Program-made: the position numbers and the translations under genes
Notes under the pieces: model-generated
Databases searched by the model: none
The model's input: only the letters and a program-made list of their open reading frames with translations
What the model was told of the DNA's origin: nothing
From: Telmatospirillum sp.
GTDB lineage: Bacteria > Pseudomonadota > Alphaproteobacteria > Rhodospirillales > Magnetospirillaceae
Length of the DNA: 64,000 nucleotides
Direction of reading: 5' to 3'
Assembly (NCBI GenBank): GCA_031291415.1
Contig: JARLJB010000145.1
Span: forward strand, 1-64,000
Shown here: one piece after another, positions 1 through 8,268 of the stretch
Layout of the letters: every line of letters starts with the position of its first letter
Numbering within the stretch: position 1 is the first letter of the stretch

Positions 1-58
1 CGTCCAGAACCGGATCCAGAGCCTCGTAACGCAACCGTATCGCCGTTTCGTCTATCAC
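1..58 (-). CDS. ISAzo13-like transposase, 5' end only (runs off the left edge)
   Basis: Reading leftward from a GTG at 56-58, the 19 visible codons give MIDETAIRLRYEALDPVLD. From memory this matches the conserved start of ISAzo13-family (DDE) transposases, which begin with a DETAIRxRYEAL...VLDERG-like stretch. The rest of the gene lies outside the window. The element would therefore end between about 59 and 300 on this side, but I could not define its terminal inverted repeat because the other end is not visible. Only 19 residues support this, so it is a recognition call and not a domain match. Confidence 0.55.
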   Translation of the reverse strand, partial: MIDETAIRLRYEALDPVLD

Positions 59-172
59 TCGGCGATTCTACTAACTTCGATTCCCGGAGGGAATCCCCTA
101 TCGATAGCGAGAACGCTTTTCGATTCAATTATTTATGAACAGTCCCTTAGATCGAGGCAGTACCGCTTCGAA

Positions 173-190
173 CTAAGGTCATCGCGCTCT
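173..190. repeat. 18-bp sequence repeated at 21224-21241
   Basis: The sequence CTAAGGTCATCGCGCTCT occurs here and again, identical and in the same orientation, at 21224-21241. Both copies are intergenic. This copy lies between the transposase start and the operator, so it could belong to the IS end or to a dispersed intergenic repeat. Confidence 0.5.
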
Positions 191-305
191 GGATTTCGGT
201 GATCGGAACCGATCACCCCCCACCAACTCATTTTTTGTCTGAGCAACCGGATTCGCCGATAGCCGCAGGTCCGCGACCCATCCGACTTGTGTCGAATGTT
301 GTGCT

Positions 306-325
306 CGAGTTAACATGCTAACTCG
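306..325. promoter_or_regulatory. Palindromic operator upstream of the MFS gene
   Basis: CGAGTTAACATGCTAACTCG is a 20-bp palindrome with one mismatched pair (positions 8 and 13). A sequence matching 16 of its 20 bases stands at 4376-4395 before the isomerase operon, and both copies continue into GA/GC plus GCAGCAA. The LacI-family gene at 3060-4061 lies between the two controlled units, so it is the natural candidate to bind here (inference). The centre is CATG rather than the CpG common in LacI-family sites. Confidence 0.6.
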
Positions 326-515
326 AAGCAGCAAAGGGGATGGCCGTCGGTAGAGTTTCTGGTCTGCTCCGCATCTATTGCGATCAGATCACCGACCACG
401 GCAATCACAAGCTGCTCGCCAGAGTCTGGCCCACACACGGAATCGCCGGGAGAGTCGCGTTCATTGGTGTCGACCAGAAGATAAATATAAATACAAAAAT
501 GGGAGTTCATAGGAA

Positions 516-1856
516 ATGGGGAAACAAGTCCACGGACCTCAGGAAACTGAAGACAACCCGGTACTAGATAGAGCCATCTCAAAAGCCATGTGGCGATTAG
601 TTCCCGTACTAATCCTCATGTATATGCTCTCTTACCTCGACAGAGCTAATATCGGTTTTGCAAAGCAAGCTTTCCAGGCATCAACTGGTGTAACAGATAT
701 CGCTTTTGCCTTCGGAGCCTCGATTTTTTTCATCGGGTACGCGCTCTTTGAATTCCCCAGCAACCTGATGCTGCACAAGTTTGGTGCGCGGCGATGGATG
801 GCTCGCATCATGATCACGTGGGGAGCCATCGCGATGTGCATGCTCTTCACGCACAGCGATACGTCCTTCACGACCGTCCGTTTCCTACTCGGTTCCGCCG
901 AGGCGGGCTTTTTCCCCGGCGCCATCCTTTTCATCACTTACTGGTTTCCCGCCAAGGCACGCGGTCGAATTCTCGGCCTGTTCTATTTTGGATCGCCCAT
1001 GGCGATGATGTTTGGCGGACCGATCTCCGGTGCTCTTTTGGAAATGGATGGATTGCTGGGCCTGCAGGGCTGGCAATGGCTCTTCCTGATCGAAGGAATC
1101 GGAACCGTCATCATCGGATTCTTTGTGCTGTGGTACCTGACGGATCGCCCAGCTCAGGCTCATTGGCTGACCGAGGAGGAACGCACCGCCCTGGCGGACG
1201 CGGTCGCCGCGGAAGATCGGATAAAGGAAGCCGGCGGGCATGTGACGCTTGGGCAGGCATTGACCGACCCACGCCTTATACAGTTCTGCGCCATTTATTT
1301 TCTTATCCAGATTGCCGGATACGGATTCGCCTTTTACATGCCCAGTCAGGTGAGCGGCCTGTTGCAGATGAAGATCGGCCTAACCGTTGGTTTCGTCTCG
1401 GCGATTCCATGGGTCTGCGCGATCATTGCCGCCATCTTCTACCCCCCCTTCGCCGTCAAAACCGGCTACCGGCGGACGTTTGGAGTTATCGCATTGCTTG
1501 CCATCGCCGGCGGATTGTCGGCGTCGGGTAACCTGCCGCCGGCCTGGGCGGTCTTCTCGCTTTGTTTCGTGGCGATGGGGATCATCTGCTCACAGCCGAT
1601 TTTCTGGACCTTTCCCTCCGGTTACTACACAGGCTACGCCGCGGCTGGCAGCCTTGCCGTCATCAACGCCACCGGTAACCTTGGCGGCTTTTTCGCCCCG
1701 AACCTGAAAGTCTGGGCGGAAGTCGGTTTCGGAGCCAATGCCGGGTTATATGCGGTCGCCGCCGCTCCTTTCCTGGCAGCCATCCTGTTCGTGCTTCTCA
1801 AAGACCGAGTGATGAACGAGCCCGAAGCAGTAGAAGCGACCGAGGCAGTCCACTAA
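516..1856 (+). CDS. MFS transporter, anion:cation symporter (ACS) type
   Basis: 446-residue, twelve-helix inner-membrane transporter. The stretch SYLDRANIGFAKQAF after the first helix is typical of the ACS family, which imports organic anions such as sugar acids, phthalate or tartrate with protons. The start is ATG 516, with GGGAG at 501-505 ten bases upstream. A palindromic operator lies about 190 bp upstream. A 2-hydroxyacid dehydrogenase follows in the same direction, suggesting import and oxidation or reduction of a hydroxyacid. The substrate cannot be read from sequence. Confidence 0.88.
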   Translation: MGKQVHGPQETEDNPVLDRAISKAMWRLVPVLILMYMLSYLDRANIGFAKQAFQASTGVTDIAFAFGASIFFIGYALFEFPSNLMLHKFGARRWMARIMITWGAIAMCMLFTHSDTSFTTVRFLLGSAEAGFFPGAILFITYWFPAKARGRILGLFYFGSPMAMMFGGPISGALLEMDGLLGLQGWQWLFLIEGIGTVIIGFFVLWYLTDRPAQAHWLTEEERTALADAVAAEDRIKEAGGHVTLGQALTDPRLIQFCAIYFLIQIAGYGFAFYMPSQVSGLLQMKIGLTVGFVSAIPWVCAIIAAIFYPPFAVKTGYRRTFGVIALLAIAGGLSASGNLPPAWAVFSLCFVAMGIICSQPIFWTFPSGYYTGYAAAGSLAVINATGNLGGFFAPNLKVWAEVGFGANAGLYAVAAAPFLAAILFVLLKDRVMNEPEAVEATEAVH

Positions 1857-2044
1857 CACCGTCCTCATTCTCATGAGCACGCCCCCTGATGTCTCAGTGG
1901 TTCATCCCATCGAGACATCAGGGCACGGCCGAGACAACCTTGTCGCTCCCGTGCGAGCCGGGTGGATGCCGATCACTTAAGAACCCGGTCGATGGCGTGC
2001 CGCCAACCAAAATGGAAATAAGACCAAGTCAGGAGACTACGAAT

Positions 2045-3004
2045 ATGGGACCGGCAAGAAAGGTTCTGGTTACCGCCACGAATTACTCGGAACTGTGCCA
2101 GGAAGCCAAGGCGCTGTTCGAATCCAAAGGATGGCAGATCGTTGAAAATCGCTTCGGCAGGCCAATGACCTTCGACGAACTCCAGCAACGGATCGGCGAC
2201 ATCGACGCGGTGGTGGCGGGTGTCGATACGTGGGACGAATCCGTCTATCAAATTGCCCCACGGCTGAAAATCATCGCCCGCTTTGGGGTGGGGGTCGACA
2301 ACATCGACGTTGAGACGGCCCGACGGCACGGCATCAAGGTTATCAATGCGGCCGGACGAAACGCCAACGCGGTGGCCGAATTGACGCTTGGCCTGATCTT
2401 GTGCGCACTCAGGAACATCCCGGCCCTTCACCAGTCCGCCCGCCAGGGATTCTGGGATCGCTTCGTCGGCGAAGAACTGATTGGCAAGAAAGTCGGTCTG
2501 CTGGGTTTTGGCAACATCGCCCAGAAGGTTGCCCGCAAACTTTCCGGCTTTGACGTCCAAATCGTCGCCTACGACAAGTTTCCCAACCTTGCGGTAGCGA
2601 AACAACTCGACGTCGCTATGGTTTCATCGGACCAACTTCTGCAAGAGGCGGACATCGTCTGTCTGCTTCTCCCCAGCCTGAAAGAAACCCGTCATTTCAT
2701 GAATCGGGACACCTTTGCCCGCATGAAGGATGGCGCTTACTTCGTGAACACCGCCAGAGGCGCCCTGGTCGACGAAAATGCCCTTCATGAGGCGCTGACT
2801 TCGGGAAAACTTACGGCGGCGGCCATCGATGTCTATGAAACGGAGCCGGTTTCGGCCGACAATCCGTTGTTCCGTCTGAAAAATATTGTCACGACGCCGC
2901 ACACGGCTGCGGAAACCTACGAGACATATAGAAATGTCGGCCTGCACACGGCGCAGAGCATTCTGGATGAATTCGAAGGAATTGATCCACCGAAAGGGCT
3001 GTAG
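2045..3004 (+). CDS. D-isomer-specific 2-hydroxyacid dehydrogenase (SerA-like)
   Basis: 319-residue NAD(P)-dependent oxidoreductase of the phosphoglycerate/2-hydroxyacid dehydrogenase family. The Rossmann motif GLLGFGNIA is near residues 151-159. The catalytic triad is visible as Arg in VNTARGALVDE, Glu in AIDVYETEP and His in TTPHTAAET. There is no C-terminal ACT domain, so it is the short form used in catabolic clusters, not a classical biosynthetic SerA. ATG 2045 is chosen because AGGAG (2031-2035) precedes it; the open frame extends 52 codons further upstream to 1889 without family similarity. It follows the MFS gene by 188 bp. Confidence 0.85.
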   Translation: MGPARKVLVTATNYSELCQEAKALFESKGWQIVENRFGRPMTFDELQQRIGDIDAVVAGVDTWDESVYQIAPRLKIIARFGVGVDNIDVETARRHGIKVINAAGRNANAVAELTLGLILCALRNIPALHQSARQGFWDRFVGEELIGKKVGLLGFGNIAQKVARKLSGFDVQIVAYDKFPNLAVAKQLDVAMVSSDQLLQEADIVCLLLPSLKETRHFMNRDTFARMKDGAYFVNTARGALVDENALHEALTSGKLTAAAIDVYETEPVSADNPLFRLKNIVTTPHTAAETYETYRNVGLHTAQSILDEFEGIDPPKGL

Positions 3005-3059
3005 AGAAGACTCTGTTCACGGGCGGTGGGCCACCTCACCGTCCGTGCGATCGCCCATT

Positions 3060-4061
3060 TCAGTTCCGGCAGACGATCCGACTCTCGACCGTCATATGCC
3101 GCGGCTCGCCGCAATTGTTTTTCATCTGGCCTTCGATGCTCTCGAATGCCAAGGCCGCCAGTTCCTTTTCGTTCTGCACGACGGAATAGATGCGGTTTGG
3201 CAGAAAATCGAGCATGGCGTGGTCATCGAACGTCCCGATGAGAAGATCGCCGGGAATCGTGCCCGTCGCCGTTTTCACCTCCTGCATCACGCCCTCGAGT
3301 ACGAGAAGCGACGATGTCATGAACGCCCGCGGAAGAGCCCCCCTCGACTGCATCAACTCGCGGATCAGCTTGCGACCACTGGCGACACTGTCTTCCGCTG
3401 CCGAATGGACGAAATTTGGCCATTCCATCCGTCCATTTTCGATCATCGCGGTGGAAAATCCGCTGATACGATCTCGAATACTGGGCAACGTCGTATAGGC
3501 GCAGAAAAAATCGACCGGTCCATTGGTCTCCGAGATCATCCGGCGGGTCAGCGCCAGACTGCTTCCGACATTGTCACTGGCCACCGACGGGAAACGGTCC
3601 TGTGGGTAGTCGCGGTCCACCATCACAACGGCGATTCTGGGTTTCCGGTTGAGGAGTTGCTTGTGGGTGGGAAACTGGCACGGAGCGATAATCAGGCCAT
3701 CGACATCGCGGGCCAGGAAGTTGTCTATCGTGCGGGTCTCGAGCTCGGGGTCGTCATTCGTCGAGGCACTGAGCAAAACGAGATTGCTGCTGCGACAATG
3801 GCGTTCCATGGCGGCCATGAGCCGCGCGAAAAACGGGTTACCGAGATCAGGAACGACAAAGCCTACGGCATCCGAGCGCTTGAGTTTCAGGCTGCGGGCA
3901 GCGTGATGCAGGACGTAGCCGTGAATGGCAATATAATCATTAACAAGTTTTTGCGTCTTCACGCTGATCCGATATTTCTCAGCGTTCCCACCGATAACCA
4001 AACGAACGGTGGTAATCGAAACCCCGGTTTCGCTGGCAATTTCCTTGATTGTCTTCGGCAT
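3060..4061 (-). CDS. LacI-family transcriptional regulator
   Basis: 333-residue repressor-type protein. The N-terminal helix-turn-helix MPKTIKEIASETGVSITTVR is followed by the hinge (HHAARSLKLKRS) and a periplasmic-binding-protein-like sensor domain (DAVGFVVPDLGNPFFARLM onward). ATG 4061 places the HTH at the N-terminus as usual; the frame is open 11 codons further. The gene is convergent with the dehydrogenase and divergent from the isomerase operon, with 404 bp between. It probably controls both flanking units through the shared operator at 306-325 and 4376-4395; the ligand is unknown. Confidence 0.9.
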   Translation of the reverse strand: MPKTIKEIASETGVSITTVRLVIGGNAEKYRISVKTQKLVNDYIAIHGYVLHHAARSLKLKRSDAVGFVVPDLGNPFFARLMAAMERHCRSSNLVLLSASTNDDPELETRTIDNFLARDVDGLIIAPCQFPTHKQLLNRKPRIAVVMVDRDYPQDRFPSVASDNVGSSLALTRRMISETNGPVDFFCAYTTLPSIRDRISGFSTAMIENGRMEWPNFVHSAAEDSVASGRKLIRELMQSRGALPRAFMTSSLLVLEGVMQEVKTATGTIPGDLLIGTFDDHAMLDFLPNRIYSVVQNEKELAALAFESIEGQMKNNCGEPRHMTVESRIVCRN

Positions 4062-4151
4062 TTCTGTTCTCGCAGGCCTTGCATGCCGCCGCAACGGTAA
4101 CGACCCGGGGCGGATTCCGACCGAGCGGAATTTCTCCAGGTCTGTTGAGCG

Positions 4152-4173
4152 TGAAAAAGCGCGGCCTTTTTCA
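4152..4173. promoter_or_regulatory. Inverted repeat upstream of the LacI-family gene
   Basis: TGAAAAAG (4152-4159) and CTTTTTCA (4166-4173) form perfect 8-bp arms around CGCGGC. It lies about 90 bp upstream of the LacI-family start in the divergent promoter region. It could be an autoregulatory site or a hairpin. It does not resemble the 306/4376 operator. Confidence 0.4.
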
Positions 4174-4375
4174 AGGATCGCACATCAGTTGGATATCGTG
4201 AGTGCGGCTCGGCATGACTGAATCATGCTCTATCAGACGATGACCGACGTGGCGAGATCTAACTAATTTTTTGTCCGTTGCGCGTCGCTCATCTCGGTTT
4301 TCCAACCTGGTGACCGGCGTGCCGCCACCCAGACGTCGCGGCGCGGCACTTCCTCCTTGCCTTTGCAAAGCCCTA

Positions 4376-4395
4376 CGCTTTATGATGCTAACTCG
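4376..4395. promoter_or_regulatory. Second copy of the LacI-type operator, before the isomerase operon
   Basis: CGCTTTATGATGCTAACTCG matches the palindrome at 306-325 at 16 of 20 positions. The right half (ATGCTAACTCG) is identical and the left half has diverged. It lies about 70 bp before the isomerase start, a usual place for a repressor site. The rest of the 404-bp divergent region (4062-4465) shows only the inverted repeat at 4152-4173. Confidence 0.55.
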
Positions 4396-4465
4396 ACGCA
4401 GCAACAGGCCTGTTGGCCTTTCACGTGCGTTAATTCGCCACAAATTACATCGTTAGGTGACTGCC

Positions 4466-6115
4466 ATGTTGACGCTGACGCTTCCCAAACCCAAGCCACG
4501 GATAAAAGCAGAAAAGGGCGAGATTCTTCTCGTCACCAATGCCGATCTCCGAGAATCAGCCAATGTTGATTGCTGGCCGGTTCAGGAAAAATTCGAAGCC
4601 AAATTGCAAAATGTCCTGGCTGAGCGTTTCGGCGTCACCATGAAACGTGCCCATCCGATCAAGACCGACAAAGGACACGGTTTCATCGCCAGCCAGCGTG
4701 AGGGCAGCGACGTTTTCGAAGGCATCGACCCCGACTCGCCTGTCATCGTCCTTTTGACTGCCTGGCAGTATTCCCACCATCTGGCGCCCAGTCTGGTCAA
4801 GCACCGCGGCCCCATCCTTCTCCTGGCCAATTTCGACGGAACCTGGCCGGGCCTGGTCGGCATGCTCTGTATGGCCGGCACCTTGACGGGCCTTGGCAAG
4901 ACTTATTCCCGTCTGTGGTCCGAGAATTTTGACGACGCCTTCTTCTTCAAAGGGCTGGAAACCTGGCTGAAGACCGGCACCATCGAGCACAAGACCGACT
5001 ATCTGAAACCGATCGGCAAATCACATGGCGTCATGAAGACCGCCGCGGGCAAGATCGGCGCCGAAGTTGGCCAATATGTCCTTGATCACAAGGAAATCAT
5101 CGGCCTGTTCGATACGTTCTGCATGGGAATGATCAACGGCGTATTCCCCCAGAAGGCTCTCGCCACGATCGGCATGCCGCTGGAATCGCTCTCGCAGTCG
5201 GCCCTTCTGGTCGAAATGGCGAAAGTGCCGGCGGCGCTTCGCGAAGAATGCCTGGCCTGGTACGAGGCGCGCGGCATGCGCTTCAACTTCGGCAAGGATC
5301 CGGCGACGGAACTGACCCACGACCAGGTTCTCGAACAATGCGCCATGCTGATTGCCCTGGGCCGTTTCGCCCAGCGTTTCGGCCTGTCGGCTATCGGCGT
5401 CCAGTATCAGCAGGGCCTGGCGCATTCCTGTGCCGCCTCGGACTTTGCCGAAGGGGCGATCGGCTCGTCCGAACGATTCCCGATTCCCGATGAAGCGGGC
5501 GCCGTCATTCGTCCCGGCAAAGCCATCCCCTGCATCAACGAAGTGGACATGGGCTCGGCCATCCCGCAGACCATGCTGTGGCGTCTGCTCGATTCATTGG
5601 GCTTGCCGACCGAAAGCACGCTCCACGACATCCGTTGGGGCAGCGAGTTCCAGGGAACCTTCTATTGGGATTTCGAGATATCGGGATCGGTTCCCTTCTC
5701 GCATCTCAAAGGCGGTATCGCCGGAGCGACGGGCTACCGGCAGCCACCGATGTACTTCCCCAAGGGCGGCGCGACCATCGCTGGACAAGGCAAGGCCGGC
5801 ACCTTCATTTGGGCGCGGGCTCATTACGAGGAAACCGGCGTGGTCCTGCACATCGGCACCGGCCATGCCGTCGAGCTGCCGCCGGCCGAATTCGAACGCC
5901 GCCTTCGCGCAACAACCGCGGAATGGCCGCTGATGAACTGCGTTTTGGACGGCGTCAGCCGCGACGATCTGATGGCCGGCCACGAAAGCAACCACATCAC
6001 CGTCGCCTATGTCGACGAAAGTTGTCTCAAAGATGTCGCCCGCGCCTTGACTGCCCAGGCTTTGACCCAGAACATGAAGGTCTTCGCGGCCGGCACCATC
6101 GGCACGTGGCTCTGA
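4466..6115 (+). CDS. L-fucose isomerase-like sugar isomerase (COG2407)
   Basis: 549-residue cytoplasmic protein related to L-fucose/L-arabinose isomerases, metal-dependent aldose-ketose isomerases. The N-terminal half carries the FDGTWPGLVGML and GKTYSRLWSE stretches of the family. CINEVDMGS near residues 355-363 likely supplies the acidic metal ligands, and SNHITVAY near 508-515 a histidine. ATG 4466 is preceded by AGGTGA (4455-4460); a GTG at 4457 lies inside that ribosome site. First gene of the probable operon to 11426. It is shorter than E. coli FucI (about 590) and belongs to an uncharacterised branch, so the sugar is not assigned. Confidence 0.8.
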   Translation: MLTLTLPKPKPRIKAEKGEILLVTNADLRESANVDCWPVQEKFEAKLQNVLAERFGVTMKRAHPIKTDKGHGFIASQREGSDVFEGIDPDSPVIVLLTAWQYSHHLAPSLVKHRGPILLLANFDGTWPGLVGMLCMAGTLTGLGKTYSRLWSENFDDAFFFKGLETWLKTGTIEHKTDYLKPIGKSHGVMKTAAGKIGAEVGQYVLDHKEIIGLFDTFCMGMINGVFPQKALATIGMPLESLSQSALLVEMAKVPAALREECLAWYEARGMRFNFGKDPATELTHDQVLEQCAMLIALGRFAQRFGLSAIGVQYQQGLAHSCAASDFAEGAIGSSERFPIPDEAGAVIRPGKAIPCINEVDMGSAIPQTMLWRLLDSLGLPTESTLHDIRWGSEFQGTFYWDFEISGSVPFSHLKGGIAGATGYRQPPMYFPKGGATIAGQGKAGTFIWARAHYEETGVVLHIGTGHAVELPPAEFERRLRATTAEWPLMNCVLDGVSRDDLMAGHESNHITVAYVDESCLKDVARALTAQALTQNMKVFAAGTIGTWL

Positions 6116-6148
6116 CAGCAAGACGGATTTTAGGAAGGAACGTTTATT

Positions 6149-7078
6149 GTGACCACCAAAGACAAATATGCCGGCGTATGGCCGGTCATGCTCACACCGT
6201 TTGACGATCGACGGGAGATCGACTGGGCGTCGCTCGAAAAACTGATCGACTGGTATATCGCCGCCGGCGTGCACGGCCTGTTCGCCGCCTGTCAGTCGAG
6301 CGAGATGTTCTTCCTGAGCGATGCCGAAACGGTTCGCTTGGTCCGCTTCGTCAAGGAAAAGGCCGCCGGCCGGGTTCCTGTCGTCGCATCGGGCCATACG
6401 GCGACGGCGCTTAGCCAGCAGATTGACCAGTTGCACGCCATTGCCGAATGCGGCGTCGACAGCGTCATCCTGATCAGCAACCGGCTGGCGACGCCGGCCG
6501 AAGGCGACGACGTCTTCCTGCGCAACATCAAAGAGCTGACGGCTCAGATGCCCAAGGACGTCACGCTCGGCATCTACGAATGTCCGCATCCCTACAAGCG
6601 CCTGCTGAGCGATGCGACCGTCAAGTGGTGTGCCGAAAGCGGCCGTTACACCTTCATCAAGGACACCTGCTGCAGCATTGAGACGATCAAGCGGCGGCTT
6701 GCCCTGGTCAAGGGCTCGCAGCTGCACATCGCCAACGCCAACGGACAGACTTTCCTGGCCTCGTTGAAAGCCGGCTGCCACGGCTACAGCGGCGTCATGG
6801 CGAATTTCCACCCGGAGCTCTACGTCTGGCTTTATGAAAACTGGAAGACCTCGCCGGAAAAAGCAGAGAAACTGTCCAACTATCTGTCGGTTGCCGCCCT
6901 TGGCGAGAGCCTGACCTACCCGGTCTGCGCCAAGGACTATCAGGTGAGCATCGGCAACTTCGCGACCGCGCTTTGCCGGACCCGCGATCCAGGGGCCTAT
7001 TACAGCACGCACGAACAAAGCACCATTCAACAGATGGTGGCATTGGGCCAGGAGATAAAAAAAGATCTTGGCCTGTAA
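6149..7078 (+). CDS. DapA/NanA-family lyase (dihydrodipicolinate synthase family)
   Basis: 309-residue TIM-barrel lyase of the class I aldolase family that includes dihydrodipicolinate synthase, N-acetylneuraminate lyase and 2-keto-3-deoxy-sugar-acid aldolases. The Schiff-base lysine is in YTFIKDTCC (about residue 170) and the catalytic tyrosine in GIYECPHPYKR (about 142). The substrate-carboxylate loop, usually GTTGE or GSTGE, reads CQSSEMFFLS here, so it is not a normal DapA or NanA. GTG start with AGGAAGGAA upstream, 33 bp after the isomerase gene. It probably cleaves or condenses a 2-keto acid from the pathway served by its neighbours. Confidence 0.82.
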   Translation: MTTKDKYAGVWPVMLTPFDDRREIDWASLEKLIDWYIAAGVHGLFAACQSSEMFFLSDAETVRLVRFVKEKAAGRVPVVASGHTATALSQQIDQLHAIAECGVDSVILISNRLATPAEGDDVFLRNIKELTAQMPKDVTLGIYECPHPYKRLLSDATVKWCAESGRYTFIKDTCCSIETIKRRLALVKGSQLHIANANGQTFLASLKAGCHGYSGVMANFHPELYVWLYENWKTSPEKAEKLSNYLSVAALGESLTYPVCAKDYQVSIGNFATALCRTRDPGAYYSTHEQSTIQQMVALGQEIKKDLGL

Positions 7079-7099
7079 TAAATAACAAAATTTGAATAT

Positions 7100-7136
7100 C
7101 TATCGGTCACCCCGAACAATTATGGGTGACCGATAG
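7100..7136. other. Perfect 13-bp intercistronic hairpin
   Basis: CTATCGGTCACCC (7100-7112) pairs exactly with GGGTGACCGATAG (7124-7136) around an 11-nt loop. It sits between the lyase and sialidase-like genes with no T-run after it. An mRNA-stabilising or attenuating stem is more likely than a full terminator. Confidence 0.6.
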
Positions 7137-7151
7137 ACAGGGAAGACATCC

Positions 7152-8195
7152 ATGAATATATCCATGGACGAGCGCCATTTTTTGCTCAAAAACTCAGTTC
7201 TTTACTTTAAGAACTGCCATGCATCGACGATAGTAGCCCTGCCCACCGGCGATTTCTTGTCGGCTTTTTTTGCCGGAGAGCGGGAGGGCGCCGGCGACAC
7301 GGCCATCTGGCTGTCCCGATTCAGGTCGGGAAAGTGGATTCCTCCCGAACGTCTGTTCGCCGAGGACGGCCTTGCCCACTGGAATCCGGTGCTGTACGCA
7401 GAAGGCGACCGGGTCTGGATCTTTTACAAGGTCGGCCCGACGGTTCACGAATGGACCACGCGCTGGGCGTCCTCGACAGACGGTGGGGAAACCTGGACAC
7501 CCCCCCGCCCCCTCGTTCCGGGCGACAGTTCCCCCCGCGGACCAGTCAAGAACAAGATGATCGTCCTGTCCAACGGCGACTGGATCGCCCCCGGCTCGGT
7601 GGAAACCGAACAATATTGGGATGCCTTCGTCGACAGCTCATCGGATCGCGGCAACAGCTGGCGACGGACCGACGTACCCCTGGAACACCGGCCAAGCGGC
7701 GCCAAGGCGTCCGGCGACACTTGGCAGGGCTTGCAAGCCAACGCCTTATGGGAAACCGATCTTGACCGTGTTTTCAAATGGGATGGCGTGATCCAGCCCA
7801 CCCTTTGGGAATCCGCGCCCGGCCAGGTTCACATGCTGCTTCGCAGTACGCGCGGACGGATCTACCGCAGCGACTCCAGAGACTTCGGGAAAAGCTGGTC
7901 GCCAGCCTTCGCGACTACTCTGCCCAACAACAATAGCGGGATCGACATTGTCCAGATGACGGGACACCGGCTGGTGCTTGCCCTCAATCCGATCGAAGGA
8001 AACTGGGGCAGCCGGTCGCCCATTTCCCTCGTGTCGTCGACCGACAATGGAGAAACCTGGTCGGATCCGGTGCATATGGAAACCGAAGAGGGAGAGTTCT
8101 CCTACCCTGCCATTATCGCCAGAGGCAATGAACTTCACGTCGCTTATACATGGAACCGTAAAAACATCGTCTATCGGCGAATGACGGTCCAGTGA
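7152..8195 (+). CDS. Sialidase-fold (BNR/Asp-box) protein, cytoplasmic
   Basis: 347-residue six-bladed beta-propeller protein of the COG4692/BNR_2 sialidase-like family. Four Asp-box repeats are visible: SSTDGGETW (107-115), SSSDRGNSW (162-170), RSDSRDFGKSWS (about 239-250) and SSTDNGETW (305-313). The N-terminal CHASTIVALPTGDFLSAFF stretch is typical of this family. There is no signal peptide, so it should act inside the cell. The true-sialidase FRIP motif is not present. Start ATG 7152 follows GGGAAG; an in-frame ATG at 7164 is possible. Its place beside a lyase and a sugar isomerase suggests a glycoside, lactone or unsaturated sugar substrate rather than free sialic acid. Confidence 0.78.
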   Translation: MNISMDERHFLLKNSVLYFKNCHASTIVALPTGDFLSAFFAGEREGAGDTAIWLSRFRSGKWIPPERLFAEDGLAHWNPVLYAEGDRVWIFYKVGPTVHEWTTRWASSTDGGETWTPPRPLVPGDSSPRGPVKNKMIVLSNGDWIAPGSVETEQYWDAFVDSSSDRGNSWRRTDVPLEHRPSGAKASGDTWQGLQANALWETDLDRVFKWDGVIQPTLWESAPGQVHMLLRSTRGRIYRSDSRDFGKSWSPAFATTLPNNNSGIDIVQMTGHRLVLALNPIEGNWGSRSPISLVSSTDNGETWSDPVHMETEEGEFSYPAIIARGNELHVAYTWNRKNIVYRRMTVQ

Positions 8196-8224
8196 CACTG
8201 GCCACAAACCCACAACACGCTTCG

Positions 8225-8243
8225 TTGAATACTTAGTATTCAA
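8225..8243. promoter_or_regulatory. 19-bp palindrome before the MHS transporter gene
   Basis: TTGAATACTTAGTATTCAA has perfect 9-bp arms around a single T. It lies 25 bp before the ATG of the transporter gene and 29 bp after the sialidase-like stop. AT-rich, short-spaced symmetry suits an operator for a dimeric regulator better than a terminator. Confidence 0.5.
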
Positions 8244-8268
8244 TATAATAGAAGTGGAGGAACCCGAA

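Noticed and set aside
2886-4100. A 404-codon open frame on the plus strand over the LacI-family gene
   Set aside because: It is antisense to a well-recognised regulator, has no family features, and reads as codon-bias mirror of the real gene.
5594-7030. A 478-codon minus-strand frame over the isomerase and lyase genes
   Set aside because: It spans two clear plus-strand genes and has a low-complexity composition without motifs.
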